From: Luteimonas sp. YGD11-2 | GTDB lineage: Bacteria > Pseudomonadota > Gammaproteobacteria > Xanthomonadales > Xanthomonadaceae | Reading direction: 5' to 3' | Assembly: GCF_004118975.1 (NCBI RefSeq) | Contig: NZ_CP035376.1 | Coordinates: 3,100,001-3,164,000 of the forward strand | DNA length: 64,000 nucleotides | In this document: piece after piece, positions 1 through 7,451 of the stretch | Position numbering within the stretch: the stretch's first letter is position 1 | Layout: the number at the start of each line of letters is the position of its first letter | Notes under the pieces: generated by a model | Databases searched by the model: none | What the model was told of the DNA's origin: nothing | The model's input: the letters and a program-made list of their open reading frames with translations, nothing else | Position numbers and translations under genes: made by a program

Positions 1-51
1 CGTGACCGTAAGGTAAAAATCCTGTTGCAGGGCGACAGGCGGCGGAAGTCC

Positions 52-66
52 GTCACGTTACGTGAC
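52..66. repeat. short inverted repeat at window edge
   Basis: Two 6-base arms, GTCACG and CGTGAC, flank TTA just beyond the fliO stop codon. CGTGACCG also occurs at position 1 and CACGTTA recurs at 73-79, so this short edge stretch is locally repetitive. No T-tract follows, so a terminator is not supported. No fliP-like start codon is seen here on the minus strand. Confidence 0.35.
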
Positions 67-76
67 CGCGTTCACG

Positions 77-529
77 TTATCGGGCGGTAGGCCCTTGCGG
101 CCGACGCATGAGGTCGAGGAAGGTCCGCTTGCCGGGGGCGGTCTCGACCACCGGCGCGTCCTCCACCGGGGCGATGTCTGCGGCATCGAGTTCGGTGATC
201 AGGTTCACCGAATGCCCGCTCACCCCCACCGCCAGCACCCGCCCGGCACGCGAGCGCACCAGGACGACGCGCTCACGCGGCCCCACCGGCAGGATCTGCA
301 CCACCGACAGCGGCGCGTCCTGGCCGGTCAGGCCGAATTTCCGGCGGATATGCCGTAACGCCACCAGAAGGGCAACGATGATAAAAGCGAGCGGCAGCAG
401 GATCGCGAGCAGCTCGCCCCAGAAGGTCGGCGCCGCGGTCAGCTCCGCAGGGGTCGCCGCCGCAGCACCGGTCACGGCAACGAGGCTGGCAGCGGCGAGA
501 CGGGCGGGGGAACGGAACGAAGTGCGCAT
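77..529 (-). CDS. fliO: FliO-like export-apparatus assembly protein
   Basis: A protein of 150 residues. It has a cleavable-looking leader (residues 1-25), one membrane segment (about 36-60, ending RHIRRKFG), then the FliO cytoplasmic domain with the signature LSVVQILPVGPRERVVLVR and SGHSVNLITEL. FliO helps FliP assemble in the flagellar export gate. The ATG at 529 was chosen because it opens the signal peptide; longer readings upstream are Arg/Pro-rich noise. The gene is divergent from the kinase-sctQRST operon. In flagellar operons fliP normally follows fliO at once, but the 76 bases left before the window edge show no fliP start. It is either a displaced flagellar fliO or a FliO-type partner of the neighbouring secretion genes. 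Family call is firm, role open. Confidence 0.8.
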   Translation of the reverse strand: MRTSFRSPARLAAASLVAVTGAAAATPAELTAAPTFWGELLAILLPLAFIIVALLVALRHIRRKFGLTGQDAPLSVVQILPVGPRERVVLVRSRAGRVLAVGVSGHSVNLITELDAADIAPVEDAPVVETAPGKRTFLDLMRRPQGPTAR

Positions 530-630
530 GGGAGGTCGGGCTTGAAGCGGAGCGGGGGGGAGGCGGCAATCGCGCAGCGCAGGGTAACCCAGGCCGGTGG
601 TGGCACCCGCCATCGCAGGGCGCGCGCGCA

Positions 631-1713
631 ATGACGCCGGCACGGCGGGTCGCGGCGGCGGCCGACATGGCTCACGGGACGCGGCTGGACGACGTGCTGG
701 CCGCGGTGCCGTTCGCCTGTGCCGCCTATGCACGCGACGACGGCCGCCTGCTCGCGGCCAACGTCGCATTCCGCGAGGAGTTCGGGCGCCTCGACGGCCA
801 CGACCGCCGTGACGGGTTGCTGGCCGCGCTGCATGGCAGTGGCGTCGATGTCGATCCCGGCAGCGAGGTCCGCGCGCCCCACAACGACCGCTGGTACGCG
901 CTGTACTGGCGCGAGGCGGCCACGCAGCCACCGGCGCTGCTGCTGACCGCGGTCGACATCTCCGAGCGCATCGAGATCCTCGATTCGCACAAGAGCCGCC
1001 AGGACAAGCTGCTGTTCACCTCGCGACTGATGTCGGTGGGCGAGATGGCCGCCACGCTGGCCCACGAGCTCAACCAGCCGCTGGCGGCGATCGTGAACTA
1101 CCTCAACGGCAGCCTGCGCCTGGTCGGCCAGGCCGGCGGACCGGTGCAGGTGGAACGTGCGCTGCTGGCCGCGCGCACCCAGGCCGAACATGCCAGCGCG
1201 GTGATCGCCCGGGTGCGCGAGTTCGTGCGTGCCCGCGAGCCGCGCCGCGATGCCCAGGACGTGGCGCTGATCGTGCAGACGGTCGTGGAACTGCTGCGCC
1301 TGGAGGCCGAACGTCAGCAGCTGCGCATCGACATCGCCCTGCAGCCGGGCATGCCGGCGGCGTATGCCGACCGGGTGATGGTCGAGCAGGTGCTGCTGAA
1401 CCTGGTCAAGAACGCGATCGAGGCGATGCGCGAGGTACCGGCCGCGCGCCGCGACCTGCGCGTCGAGGGCCGGGTCGACCTCGACGGCGCGGTGGAGCTG
1501 CGCGTGCTCGACCGTGGCAAGGGCCTGTCGCCGGCGGAAAGCGAGCAGCTGTTCTCGCCGTTCTTCACCACCAAGAGCGACGGCCTCGGCATCGGCCTGG
1601 CGATCTGCCGCTCGATCATCGAGTACCACGAAGGGCGGCTGTTCTTCGAACCGCGCCAGGATGGCGGCAGCGTGTTCGGCTTCACCCTGCCGCCTGCCGA
1701 CGGGAGACCCTGA
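631..1713 (+). CDS. PAS-domain sensor histidine kinase
   Basis: A soluble-looking kinase of 360 residues without clear membrane segments. An N-terminal PAS-like domain (about 15-110, ending in AVDISERIE) precedes a HisKA domain with H-box TLAHELNQPLAAIVNYLNG and a HATPase domain (N-box NLVKNAIEAM, G1 VLDRGKGL, G2 DGLGIGLAICRSIIE). This architecture resembles FixL/TodS-type kinases, which autophosphorylate on the H-box His and pass phosphate to a FixJ-type regulator. Its stop overlaps the ATG of exactly such a regulator, so the two are a cognate pair. It heads the transcription unit that runs into sctQRST, suggesting control of secretion. The start is uncertain: ATG 667 (MAHGTRLDD) is an alternative and neither has a strong ribosome site. 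The signal sensed is unknown. Confidence 0.88.
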   Translation: MTPARRVAAAADMAHGTRLDDVLAAVPFACAAYARDDGRLLAANVAFREEFGRLDGHDRRDGLLAALHGSGVDVDPGSEVRAPHNDRWYALYWREAATQPPALLLTAVDISERIEILDSHKSRQDKLLFTSRLMSVGEMAATLAHELNQPLAAIVNYLNGSLRLVGQAGGPVQVERALLAARTQAEHASAVIARVREFVRAREPRRDAQDVALIVQTVVELLRLEAERQQLRIDIALQPGMPAAYADRVMVEQVLLNLVKNAIEAMREVPAARRDLRVEGRVDLDGAVELRVLDRGKGLSPAESEQLFSPFFTTKSDGLGIGLAICRSIIEYHEGRLFFEPRQDGGSVFGFTLPPADGRP

Positions 1714-2318
1714 TGGCGACTGACGTGCGCGTCCACCTGGTGGACGACAACACCCCGTTCCGGGATTCCACCGCCTGGCTGCTGGAGACGGCGGGCTTCG
1801 AGGTGCATGCCTATCCATCGGGCCCCGCATTCCTGGCCGAATGGCCGTCGCGGCGCCGCGGCGATGGCGCCGAGTGCGTGGTGTCCGACATCCGCATGCC
1901 GGAAATGAGCGGCCTCCAGCTGCAGGACACGCTGCGCCGACAGGGCTGCAACGTGCCGCTGGTCTTCGTCACCGCGCACGGCGACGTGCCGCTGGCGGTA
2001 GAGGCGATGCGCAAGGGCGCGTCGAACTTCCTCGAGAAGCCCTTCAGCGACGATGCCCTGCTCGACTCCATCCGCAATGCGGTGGCCAGCGCGCGTGCGC
2101 GCGGCGACGGCGCGGTCGACAGCGAGGTGCTGGCGAAGCTCAGCCCGCGCGAGCGCCAGGTGCTCGATCTCGTGGTGGCCAGCAAGCCGAACAAGGTGAT
2201 TGCCGACATCCTCGGCATCAGCATCAAGACCGTCGAACTGCATCGCGCCAACATGATGGCGAAGCTGGGCGTGCGGTCGCTCCCCGAACTGATGAAGGTG
2301 GCCCTTGGACATGGCTGA
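1713..2318 (+). CDS. FixJ/NarL-type response regulator
   Basis: A two-domain regulator of 201 residues. The receiver domain (about 5-120) shows acidic residues VDDN, phosphoacceptor Asp in VVSDIRMPEMSG, and conserved Lys in LEKPFSDD. The C-terminal LuxR-type helix-turn-helix (about 140-197) contains LSPRERQVLDLV and IKTVELHRANMMAKLGV, typical of FixJ. Phosphorylation by the upstream kinase should promote DNA binding. Start and stop codons overlap both neighbours (kinase stop at 1711-1713; sctQ ATG at 2311 inside this gene), implying translational coupling. Regulation of the secretion genes downstream is inferred from operon position only. Confidence 0.93.
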   Translation: MATDVRVHLVDDNTPFRDSTAWLLETAGFEVHAYPSGPAFLAEWPSRRRGDGAECVVSDIRMPEMSGLQLQDTLRRQGCNVPLVFVTAHGDVPLAVEAMRKGASNFLEKPFSDDALLDSIRNAVASARARGDGAVDSEVLAKLSPRERQVLDLVVASKPNKVIADILGISIKTVELHRANMMAKLGVRSLPELMKVALGHG

Positions 2319-3369
2319 CGGCAACCGTACCGCGGCAGGTCCCCTGCGCGGGCGCATCCCGGCGATCGAGGCGGCGCAGTTGCAGCCGCTGCGCGAGTTT
2401 TTCCAGCGCCACCAGCACTGGCTGCTGCCCGACAACGGCACGCTGCGCTTCGCGCCCGGGCACCCGGTGGCCGCCGACGAGGTGTTCGAGCTCGACGCCG
2501 ACGGCAGCCGGCTGGGCCTGCGGCTGCAGGCGCCGCCGCCCGCTGGCGACATGCCGCACTGGAGCGACTACCGCGGCCGCGCACGCGTGCTGGCCTGGAG
2601 CCTTGCCCACGAACGCTGGCTGATGCGGCTGAGCGAGGCCTTCGGGGTGGCGCTCACCCCGCTGCTCGACGGCCCGCTCCCGGATGCCCCGCCGGAGGTA
2701 TGGCTGGACTTCCTGGTCGAGGACGACGACCCCGAGGCGAAGACCCCCGGCGCGGCCCTGCTGCAGGGCAGCCTGCGGGCGCCGGCGCAGTGGCTGCCGC
2801 GCCTGCTCGCACAGGCGGCGCCACCCTACGCCGACGAGCCGCCCACCCCGCTCGGCCGCTGGCGCGAACTGCCGGTGCGGCTGCGCCTGCTGCTGGACGT
2901 GCCGCCGCTGCCCGCCGACGACTGGTCCGCGCTGCGCCCCGGCGACGTGCTGGTGATCGGCCCGCGCGCCGCCCCCCTGCAACTGCAGGCGCGCGGCGCC
3001 GGCCGTGCCTGGCCGCTGGCCGCCACCGCCCAGGGCTGGCGCGTCGAGGGCGCCGCCCAACCCCTGCCATCACCCCTTTCCCGCGTCGAGGAGACCGGAC
3101 CCATGAGCGAACACGAGACTGCCGCCACCGCCCCCGAGGATCCCGATGCAGGCATGCGCCCGCTGCCGGTGCGGCTGAGCTTCGAGGTCGGCGCCCTCGA
3201 CCTGCGGGTCGGCGAGCTGGCCGAACTCCAGCCGGGCTACGTGTTCGCGCTGCCGGCGCATCTGGAAGGCGCGAACGTGGTGCTGCGTGCCAACGGCGAG
3301 GCGGTCGGCCAGGGCGAACTGGTCGCCGTCGGCGACACCCTCGGTGTCCGCCTGATCGCCTGGACCTGA
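2311..3369 (+). CDS. sctQ: Type III secretion cytoplasmic ring protein SctQ
   Basis: A protein of 352 residues of the SctQ/YscQ/HrcQ family, which forms the sorting-platform pods below the T3SS. The long variable N-terminal part is followed by a C-terminal SpoA domain (about 275-352: LPVRLSFEVGALDLRVGEL, then VLRANGEAVGQGELV and LGVRLI). The ATG at 2311 lies 10 bases after AAGGTGG and overlaps the regulator's stop; a TTG at 2305 is also in frame. An internal ATG with a good Shine-Dalgarno just before the SpoA domain suggests that a short SctQ-C form is also made, as known for YscQ and SsaQ. Next in order are sctR, sctS and sctT. Confidence 0.85.
   Translation: MADGNRTAAGPLRGRIPAIEAAQLQPLREFFQRHQHWLLPDNGTLRFAPGHPVAADEVFELDADGSRLGLRLQAPPPAGDMPHWSDYRGRARVLAWSLAHERWLMRLSEAFGVALTPLLDGPLPDAPPEVWLDFLVEDDDPEAKTPGAALLQGSLRAPAQWLPRLLAQAAPPYADEPPTPLGRWRELPVRLRLLLDVPPLPADDWSALRPGDVLVIGPRAAPLQLQARGAGRAWPLAATAQGWRVEGAAQPLPSPLSRVEETGPMSEHETAATAPEDPDAGMRPLPVRLSFEVGALDLRVGELAELQPGYVFALPAHLEGANVVLRANGEAVGQGELVAVGDTLGVRLIAWT
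3088..3105 (+). promoter_or_regulatory. internal ribosome-binding site and start in sctQ
   Basis: GAGGAGA at 3088-3094 sits 8 bases before an ATG at 3103 that is in frame with sctQ. Translation from it would give 88 residues beginning MSEHETAATAPED and containing only the SpoA domain. Its spacing and strength are at least equal to those of the main sctQ start. Internal initiation producing a C-terminal fragment is established for YscQ, SsaQ and Spa33; here it is inferred. Confidence 0.6.
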
Positions 3370-3381
3370 GCCCGCGCCGCG

Positions 3382-4398
3382 ATGGATTTCAACAACTACT
3401 CCCCCGCGCTGGTCCTGCTGATCGTGGTGTCGCTGGCGCTGGCGCCGTTCGTCGCGGTGATGGTGACTTCGTTCACCAAGATCGTGGTGGTGCTGAGCCT
3501 GCTGCGCAACGCACTCGGGCTGCAGCAGGTGCCGCCGAACGTGGTCATCAACGGGCTGGCGATCGTGCTGTCGATCTACGTGATGTACCCGGTGATCCTC
3601 GACACCAACGCGGCGATCAGCGCGCGCCTGGCCGGGCAACCGATGCCGGCGGCGGTGCAGGCGGACATCGACGCGCGCGCCGAGGCCGAACGCGCACGCC
3701 GTGCCGCACGCCAGCCCGGCGCCGCGACCGCGCAGCCGGGAGCGCAGCCTGCGCCCACGACCGGCGAACCGATGGCCGCAAGCCCCGCTGCCGCAGACGC
3801 CCTGCAGGCGGAAACCGATGCCCGCAGCGCAGGCGCAGCTCCGCAGGCCGCACCGACGCCCGAGCGCGGCGCGCTGTTCGGCAGCGTGACCGGCGACATC
3901 ATCGGCGCGCCCGACCCGAACATGGCCGGCGTGCCCACCGACGGCGCATGGGTCAGCGCCACGCCGCCGCCCGCGCCCGCACCGCTGGTGCCGGAAGGCA
4001 GCGACCTGTCACGCATTCTTGGCATGGTCGAGGCGGGCAAGGAACCGCTGCGTACCTTCCTGATCCGCCATTCCAACGACGCCGAGCGCGCGTTCTTCCT
4101 GCGCAGTGCACAGCGCCTGCTGCCGCCCGAGCGGCGCGGCGACGTCAGCGTCGACCACTTCCTGGTGGTGATCCCGGCATTCACCGTGAGCGAGCTCACC
4201 GCCGCGTTCCAGATCGGCTTCCTGATCTTCCTGCCGTTCCTGGTGATCGACCTGGTGGTGGCCAACATCCTGCTGGCGCTGGGCATGATGATGATGTCGC
4301 CCACCACGGTGTCGCTGCCGTTCAAGCTGCTGCTGTTCGTGCTGGTCGACGGCTGGGCCAAGCTGGTGCACGGCCTGGTCCTGACCTACGCCGGATGA
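3382..4398 (+). CDS. sctR: Type III secretion export gate protein SctR with long insertion
   Basis: SctR/FliP-family inner-membrane gate subunit. Conserved family blocks flank both sides: FTKIVVVLSLLRNALGLQQVPP with two N-terminal membrane segments (about 8-40, 55-75), and RTFLIRHSNDAERAFFLRSAQ, IPAFTVSELTAAFQIGF and two C-terminal membrane segments (about 265-300, 308-330). At 338 residues it is about 120 longer than usual SctR. The extra part (about 85-210) is rich in Ala, Pro and Gln and falls in the extracytoplasmic region between the second and third membrane segments. Reading frame and codon use continue through it, so it looks genuine rather than a frameshift. There is no cleavable signal peptide, unlike FliP. 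SctR, SctS and SctT form the helical gate core, and the three genes lie together here. Confidence 0.9.
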   Translation: MDFNNYSPALVLLIVVSLALAPFVAVMVTSFTKIVVVLSLLRNALGLQQVPPNVVINGLAIVLSIYVMYPVILDTNAAISARLAGQPMPAAVQADIDARAEAERARRAARQPGAATAQPGAQPAPTTGEPMAASPAAADALQAETDARSAGAAPQAAPTPERGALFGSVTGDIIGAPDPNMAGVPTDGAWVSATPPPAPAPLVPEGSDLSRILGMVEAGKEPLRTFLIRHSNDAERAFFLRSAQRLLPPERRGDVSVDHFLVVIPAFTVSELTAAFQIGFLIFLPFLVIDLVVANILLALGMMMMSPTTVSLPFKLLLFVLVDGWAKLVHGLVLTYAG

Positions 4399-4408
4399 GG
4401 ACGCAGCC

Positions 4409-4678
4409 ATGAACGAGGCGCTGGAACTCACCCGCCAGGCCCTGGTGCTGGTGCTGGTGCTGTCGGGGCCGCCGATCGCCGCGGCGGCGATCGTCGGCCT
4501 GGTGGTGGCGTTCCTGCAGGCGGCCACCCAGCTGCAGGAGCAGACCTTCGCCTACGCGCTGAAGTTCGTCGCCATCGTGCTGGCGCTGTTCGTCACCGGC
4601 GCGCTGATCGGCGGCTCGCTGTTCGCCTACGCCGACTACATCTTCTCCGCATTCCCGGGCCTGTCGAGGCGCGGATGA
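4409..4678 (+). CDS. sctS: Type III secretion export gate protein SctS
   Basis: A small protein of 89 residues with two membrane helices (about 12-38 and 48-75) and the SctS/FliQ motif GPPIAAAAIVGLVVAFLQA followed by TQLQEQTFAYALKFVAI. Length matches the family. GAGGACG lies 8 bases before the ATG, and 10 bases separate it from sctR. Its stop codon overlaps the start of sctT. With SctR and SctT it builds the export gate in the inner membrane. Confidence 0.93.
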   Translation: MNEALELTRQALVLVLVLSGPPIAAAAIVGLVVAFLQAATQLQEQTFAYALKFVAIVLALFVTGALIGGSLFAYADYIFSAFPGLSRRG

Positions 4679-5460
4679 TGCCGTTCGCAACCCTCGGCGA
4701 TGCGATGCTCGCGCTGGGGCTGACCCTGCCGCGCATCATCGGGGCGTTCGTGATGCTGCCACTGATCACGCAATCGAACATGCCGCCGATGGTGCGCAAC
4801 AGCTTCCTGGTGAGCCTTGCGATCGTGGCGCTGCCGGTGGCGATGACGGCATCTCCGGGCGCGGTCGCGGCCACGCTGCAGTGGCCGATGATGGTGTTGA
4901 AGGAACTGTTCGTCGGCGTTGCGATCGGCTTCTGCTTCGGCATCGTGTTCTGGGCGATCTCGGCCGCAGGCAGCGTGATCGACAGCCAGGTGGGCATGTC
5001 GATGGCGCAGATCTTCGATCCGATCCAGGGCCACCAGACCACCCTGCACGGCGAGTTCCTGTCGGAGTTCGCAGCGTGGGTATTCATGGCCAGCGGCGCG
5101 TTCCTGATCTTCCTCGACCTGCTGATGTCGAGCTACGCGATCTGGCCGCCGACTTCGTTCTTCCCGAATCTTGCGGCGACCGGCGTCAACCTGTTCGTCG
5201 GCCACTTCAGCTTCTTCATGACCACGGTGCTGGTCCTGGCGGCGCCGGCGATCGTGATCCTGCTGGTGATCGACATGTCGTTCGGCCTGGTCAACCGCTA
5301 CGCGCCGCAGTTGAACGTGTTCGCGCTCACGCTGCCGATCAAGGCATGGCTGGCCACCGGCATCATCCTGATGATGCTCGGGGTGTTCATCGAGGTGCTG
5401 GTTGGCCGGCTGGGCGACAGCCGGGCGCTGGTGGAACTGCTCAACCGGATCTTTGCCTAG
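4675..5460 (+). CDS. sctT: Type III secretion export gate protein SctT
   Basis: A polytopic membrane protein of 261 residues, the usual SctT/FliR length. Family blocks include TLPRIIGAFVMLPLITQS near the N-terminus, AAGSVIDSQVGMSMAQIFDP around 100, and NVFALTLPIKAWLATGIIL near 220. It completes the SctR-SctS-SctT gate. Two adjacent ATGs (4675 and 4678) follow GAGG by a short spacer; the first overlaps the sctS stop. The gene ends the rightward operon. sctU, usually next, lies beyond a gap of about 340 bases on the opposite strand. Confidence 0.92.
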   Translation: MMPFATLGDAMLALGLTLPRIIGAFVMLPLITQSNMPPMVRNSFLVSLAIVALPVAMTASPGAVAATLQWPMMVLKELFVGVAIGFCFGIVFWAISAAGSVIDSQVGMSMAQIFDPIQGHQTTLHGEFLSEFAAWVFMASGAFLIFLDLLMSSYAIWPPTSFFPNLAATGVNLFVGHFSFFMTTVLVLAAPAIVILLVIDMSFGLVNRYAPQLNVFALTLPIKAWLATGIILMMLGVFIEVLVGRLGDSRALVELLNRIFA

Positions 5461-5799
5461 GCCGGGCGCCCCGCGACGTCACGATCCAACTGAAACACGC
5501 AACAGTTGATTGGTCGGTTTGGCGCGAATCCGGTGCCGCCGCAAGTCGGCGCCCGGTACCGCCTTGGCGCGACGGCACCGGGCCCGCGCTGGACGCAACG
5601 CGGAAGACGAACGCAAAGCCAGCGCAGGCGGCCGCCAACGGGCGCGTGCCTACCCGCTTTCCGTTCCGATCGCGACGTCGTCTGCAGGCGCCTGCCGGGT
5701 GTTTCGCCGACCAGGGCGATATCGGGCGCGGACTCGGCGGAATAGCCGGCAGGCGCCCCAGGCGGCTTTTGCTTTGGCTTCAGCCCCGCGACCGACGGC
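5461..5799. other. convergent intergenic region sctT / sctU
   Basis: This gene-free stretch separates the converging ends of sctT and sctU. No convincing ORF is seen. It contains a perfect 12-base inverted repeat (5687-5698 and 5746-5757) but no T-tract typical of an intrinsic terminator. Confidence 0.6.
5687..5757. repeat. inverted repeat, 12-bp arms
   Basis: GGCGCCTGCCGG at 5687-5698 is the exact reverse complement of 5746-5757, with 47 bases between. It lies between two converging operons and could fold in transcripts from either side. Function unknown; a bidirectional transcription-end structure is possible. Confidence 0.55.
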
Positions 5800-6867
5800 T
5801 CAGCCGTGCCCGTCGCGGCGCACGGTCTCGGCCCAGTGCAGCACTTCGGCCACCGCCTCGAAGAACTCGTTGCCGATGTAATCGTCGAGCTCCGCCTTCT
5901 CGTGCAGGCCACGCGCCAGCGGCACGTTCTGCAGGATCGGCACGCCGGCCTCCTCGGCCACGCGCTTGATCTCCTCCGCGAACGCGCCCTCGCCCTTGGC
6001 GACGACGACCGGCAGGTCGGTCACGCCGTGTTCGTACTGCAGGGCGACGGCGATGTGGGTGGGGTTGGTCACGACGACATTCGCACTGCGCACGGCCCCC
6101 AGCATGTTCTGCTGCGCCCACTCCTGGTGCAACTGCCGGCGCCGCTGCTTGACGTAGGGATCGCCCTCGTTCTCCTTGACCTCCTGCTTGATGTCGCGCC
6201 GGCTCATCCTGAGCTTCTTGATGTAGGAGAACTTCTGGTACCAGACATCGAGCGCGGAGACGAAGAAGAACACCGCGATCGTCCAGATCAGGATCCATTT
6301 GATCGCATGCCAGATCGCCGCGCCGATCGCCTGCGGCGGGCTGTAGGGCAGGCGCAGCAGGTCCGGCAGCATGCGCGTCAGCACCAGGTAGCCGATGCCC
6401 AGCAGCGCCGCGCTCTTGAGCACCGATTTGACCAGCTCGACCAGGTTGTCCATCGAGAACATCTTCTTGATGCCCTCGACCGGGTTCATCTTGTCCATCT
6501 TGGGAACAAGCTTCTTCATCGAGGCCACCGGCCCGGCCTGCAGGAACTCGATCAGCAACCCCAGCACGAACGCCATGCCGAACAGCGGCAGCAGGATCCA
6601 CAGCAGCGTGTCGACCGCCAGCATCGCCATCCGCGGCAGGTTGTCGGCGAACGGCTGGCCCACCGCCTGCAGGCTCTGGTCGAACAGCAGCACGACGCGA
6701 CCGCCGATGAAATCCAGCAGCATCCAGGCCGCGCACAGCCAGCCCATCACCAGCACGGTGGAGGTGAGCTCCTTGCTCTTGGCGACGTTGCCTTCCTTGC
6801 GGGCGTCGCGCAGCTTCTTCGGAGTCGGCTGTTCGGTCTTGTCGGCGCCCTGGTCCTTGTCGGCCAT
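5800..6867 (-). CDS. sctU: Type III secretion autocleaved switch protein SctU
   Basis: A protein of 355 residues of the SctU/FlhB family. The N-terminal region has ADKTEQPTPKKLRDARKEGNV and four membrane segments (about 30-205); the cytoplasmic domain carries the self-cleavage motif NPTH at 268-271 (VVTNPTHIAVAL). Cleavage between Asn and Pro is known to switch substrate specificity from needle to later substrates. The start at 6867 is set by AGGAG six bases upstream; the longer ATG-initiated reading lacks this. Unusually, the gene is convergent with sctQRST instead of following sctT. A perfect inverted repeat lies about 95-110 bases upstream of the start. Confidence 0.94.
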   Translation of the reverse strand: MADKDQGADKTEQPTPKKLRDARKEGNVAKSKELTSTVLVMGWLCAAWMLLDFIGGRVVLLFDQSLQAVGQPFADNLPRMAMLAVDTLLWILLPLFGMAFVLGLLIEFLQAGPVASMKKLVPKMDKMNPVEGIKKMFSMDNLVELVKSVLKSAALLGIGYLVLTRMLPDLLRLPYSPPQAIGAAIWHAIKWILIWTIAVFFFVSALDVWYQKFSYIKKLRMSRRDIKQEVKENEGDPYVKQRRRQLHQEWAQQNMLGAVRSANVVVTNPTHIAVALQYEHGVTDLPVVVAKGEGAFAEEIKRVAEEAGVPILQNVPLARGLHEKAELDDYIGNEFFEAVAEVLHWAETVRRDGHG

Positions 6868-6959
6868 TGCGTGCTCCTGCCCGGTCGCCGCGCAGGCTAG
6901 CATGCGTCCGCGCACGCGCATCGCATGCCGCCGGGCTGAACCGCGCCCCCGCCGCGGCC

Positions 6960-6976
6960 GTCGACCTAGGGTCGAC
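6960..6976. promoter_or_regulatory. candidate operator upstream of sctU
   Basis: GTCGACC, TAG, GGTCGAC is a perfect 7+3+7 palindrome in the region upstream of sctU. Such a symmetric site fits a dimeric regulator, for example the FixJ-type protein encoded at 1713-2318, but this is inference. No pair of PIP-box half sites (TTCGC, 15-base spacing) was seen here. Confidence 0.35.
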
Positions 6977-7076
6977 CCGGGGTGACAGTGCGAAGACCGT
7001 CTCGTTACATTCTGGCCGTCGCCATGCGTCCCGCACCGGCGACCATCCCCACACCGCAGAGGTCATCCGTCGCACC

Positions 7077-7397
7077 ATGAGCAGCATCGGTTCCGATCCG
7101 CACCTGGGCCTTGCCGGCCTCGACCGGCTTGCCGGGCAGGTCGCGTTCGACGATCTGCGCCAGCAGCCCGGCCACGCCGCGCCGCTGGACCATGTAGCGG
7201 GCCTGGAGCCGGCAACCGCGCCCGGCCCGCAGGTCGATGATGGCGAACGCATGCTTGCCGCACCGGCTTGGGCGGGTATCGACCAGGGCGCACGCATGCT
7301 CGCCGGTGACGGCGCGTTCGAGCACGCACTGTCCGCGAGCCCGCTCTCCGAGGCCGCCGACCAGGCCACCGGCGCGATCCTCGCCGCACTGGGCTGA
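7077..7397 (+). CDS. hypothetical protein (doubtful)
   Basis: An open frame for 106 residues, acidic and Ala-rich, starting MSSIGSDPHLGLAGLDRLAG and ending in a helical stretch EAADQATGAILAALG. I do not recognise it. Third-position G+C is about 82%, fair for this genome, but an antisense frame over the same bases is also open with similar wobble composition, so the strand is not settled. The ribosome site is weak (GAGG about 14 bases upstream). A short hairpin follows ten bases after the stop. Position beside sctU makes a small secretion-associated protein conceivable but unproven. Confidence 0.3.
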   Translation: MSSIGSDPHLGLAGLDRLAGQVAFDDLRQQPGHAAPLDHVAGLEPATAPGPQVDDGERMLAAPAWAGIDQGARMLAGDGAFEHALSASPLSEAADQATGAILAALG

Positions 7398-7406
7398 CCG
7401 ATCCCG

Positions 7407-7427
7407 GACAGGCGCGTGTAGCCTGTC
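7407..7427. repeat. small hairpin between ORFs
   Basis: GACAGGC and GCCTGTC form a perfect 7-bp stem with a 7-base loop, ten bases after the stop of the doubtful ORF and 24 bases before the next gene's ATG. No T-tract follows. It could equally lie in the leader of the next gene. Confidence 0.4.
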
Positions 7428-7451
7428 GCCGAACTTCCCGGTCGAATCCCG

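Noticed and set aside
530..630. possible PIP box (HrpX site) upstream of the T3SS operon
   Set aside because: No TTCGC pair with suitable spacing is present here or upstream of sctU.
3382..5460. reading sctRST as flagellar fliPQR
   Set aside because: SctR lacks the FliP signal peptide, the preceding gene is SctQ-like rather than FliM/FliN, and sctU has the non-flagellar arrangement; the blocks fit the non-flagellar families better.
5687..5757. intrinsic terminator between sctT and sctU
   Set aside because: The 12-bp arms are 47 bases apart and no T-tract follows on either strand.
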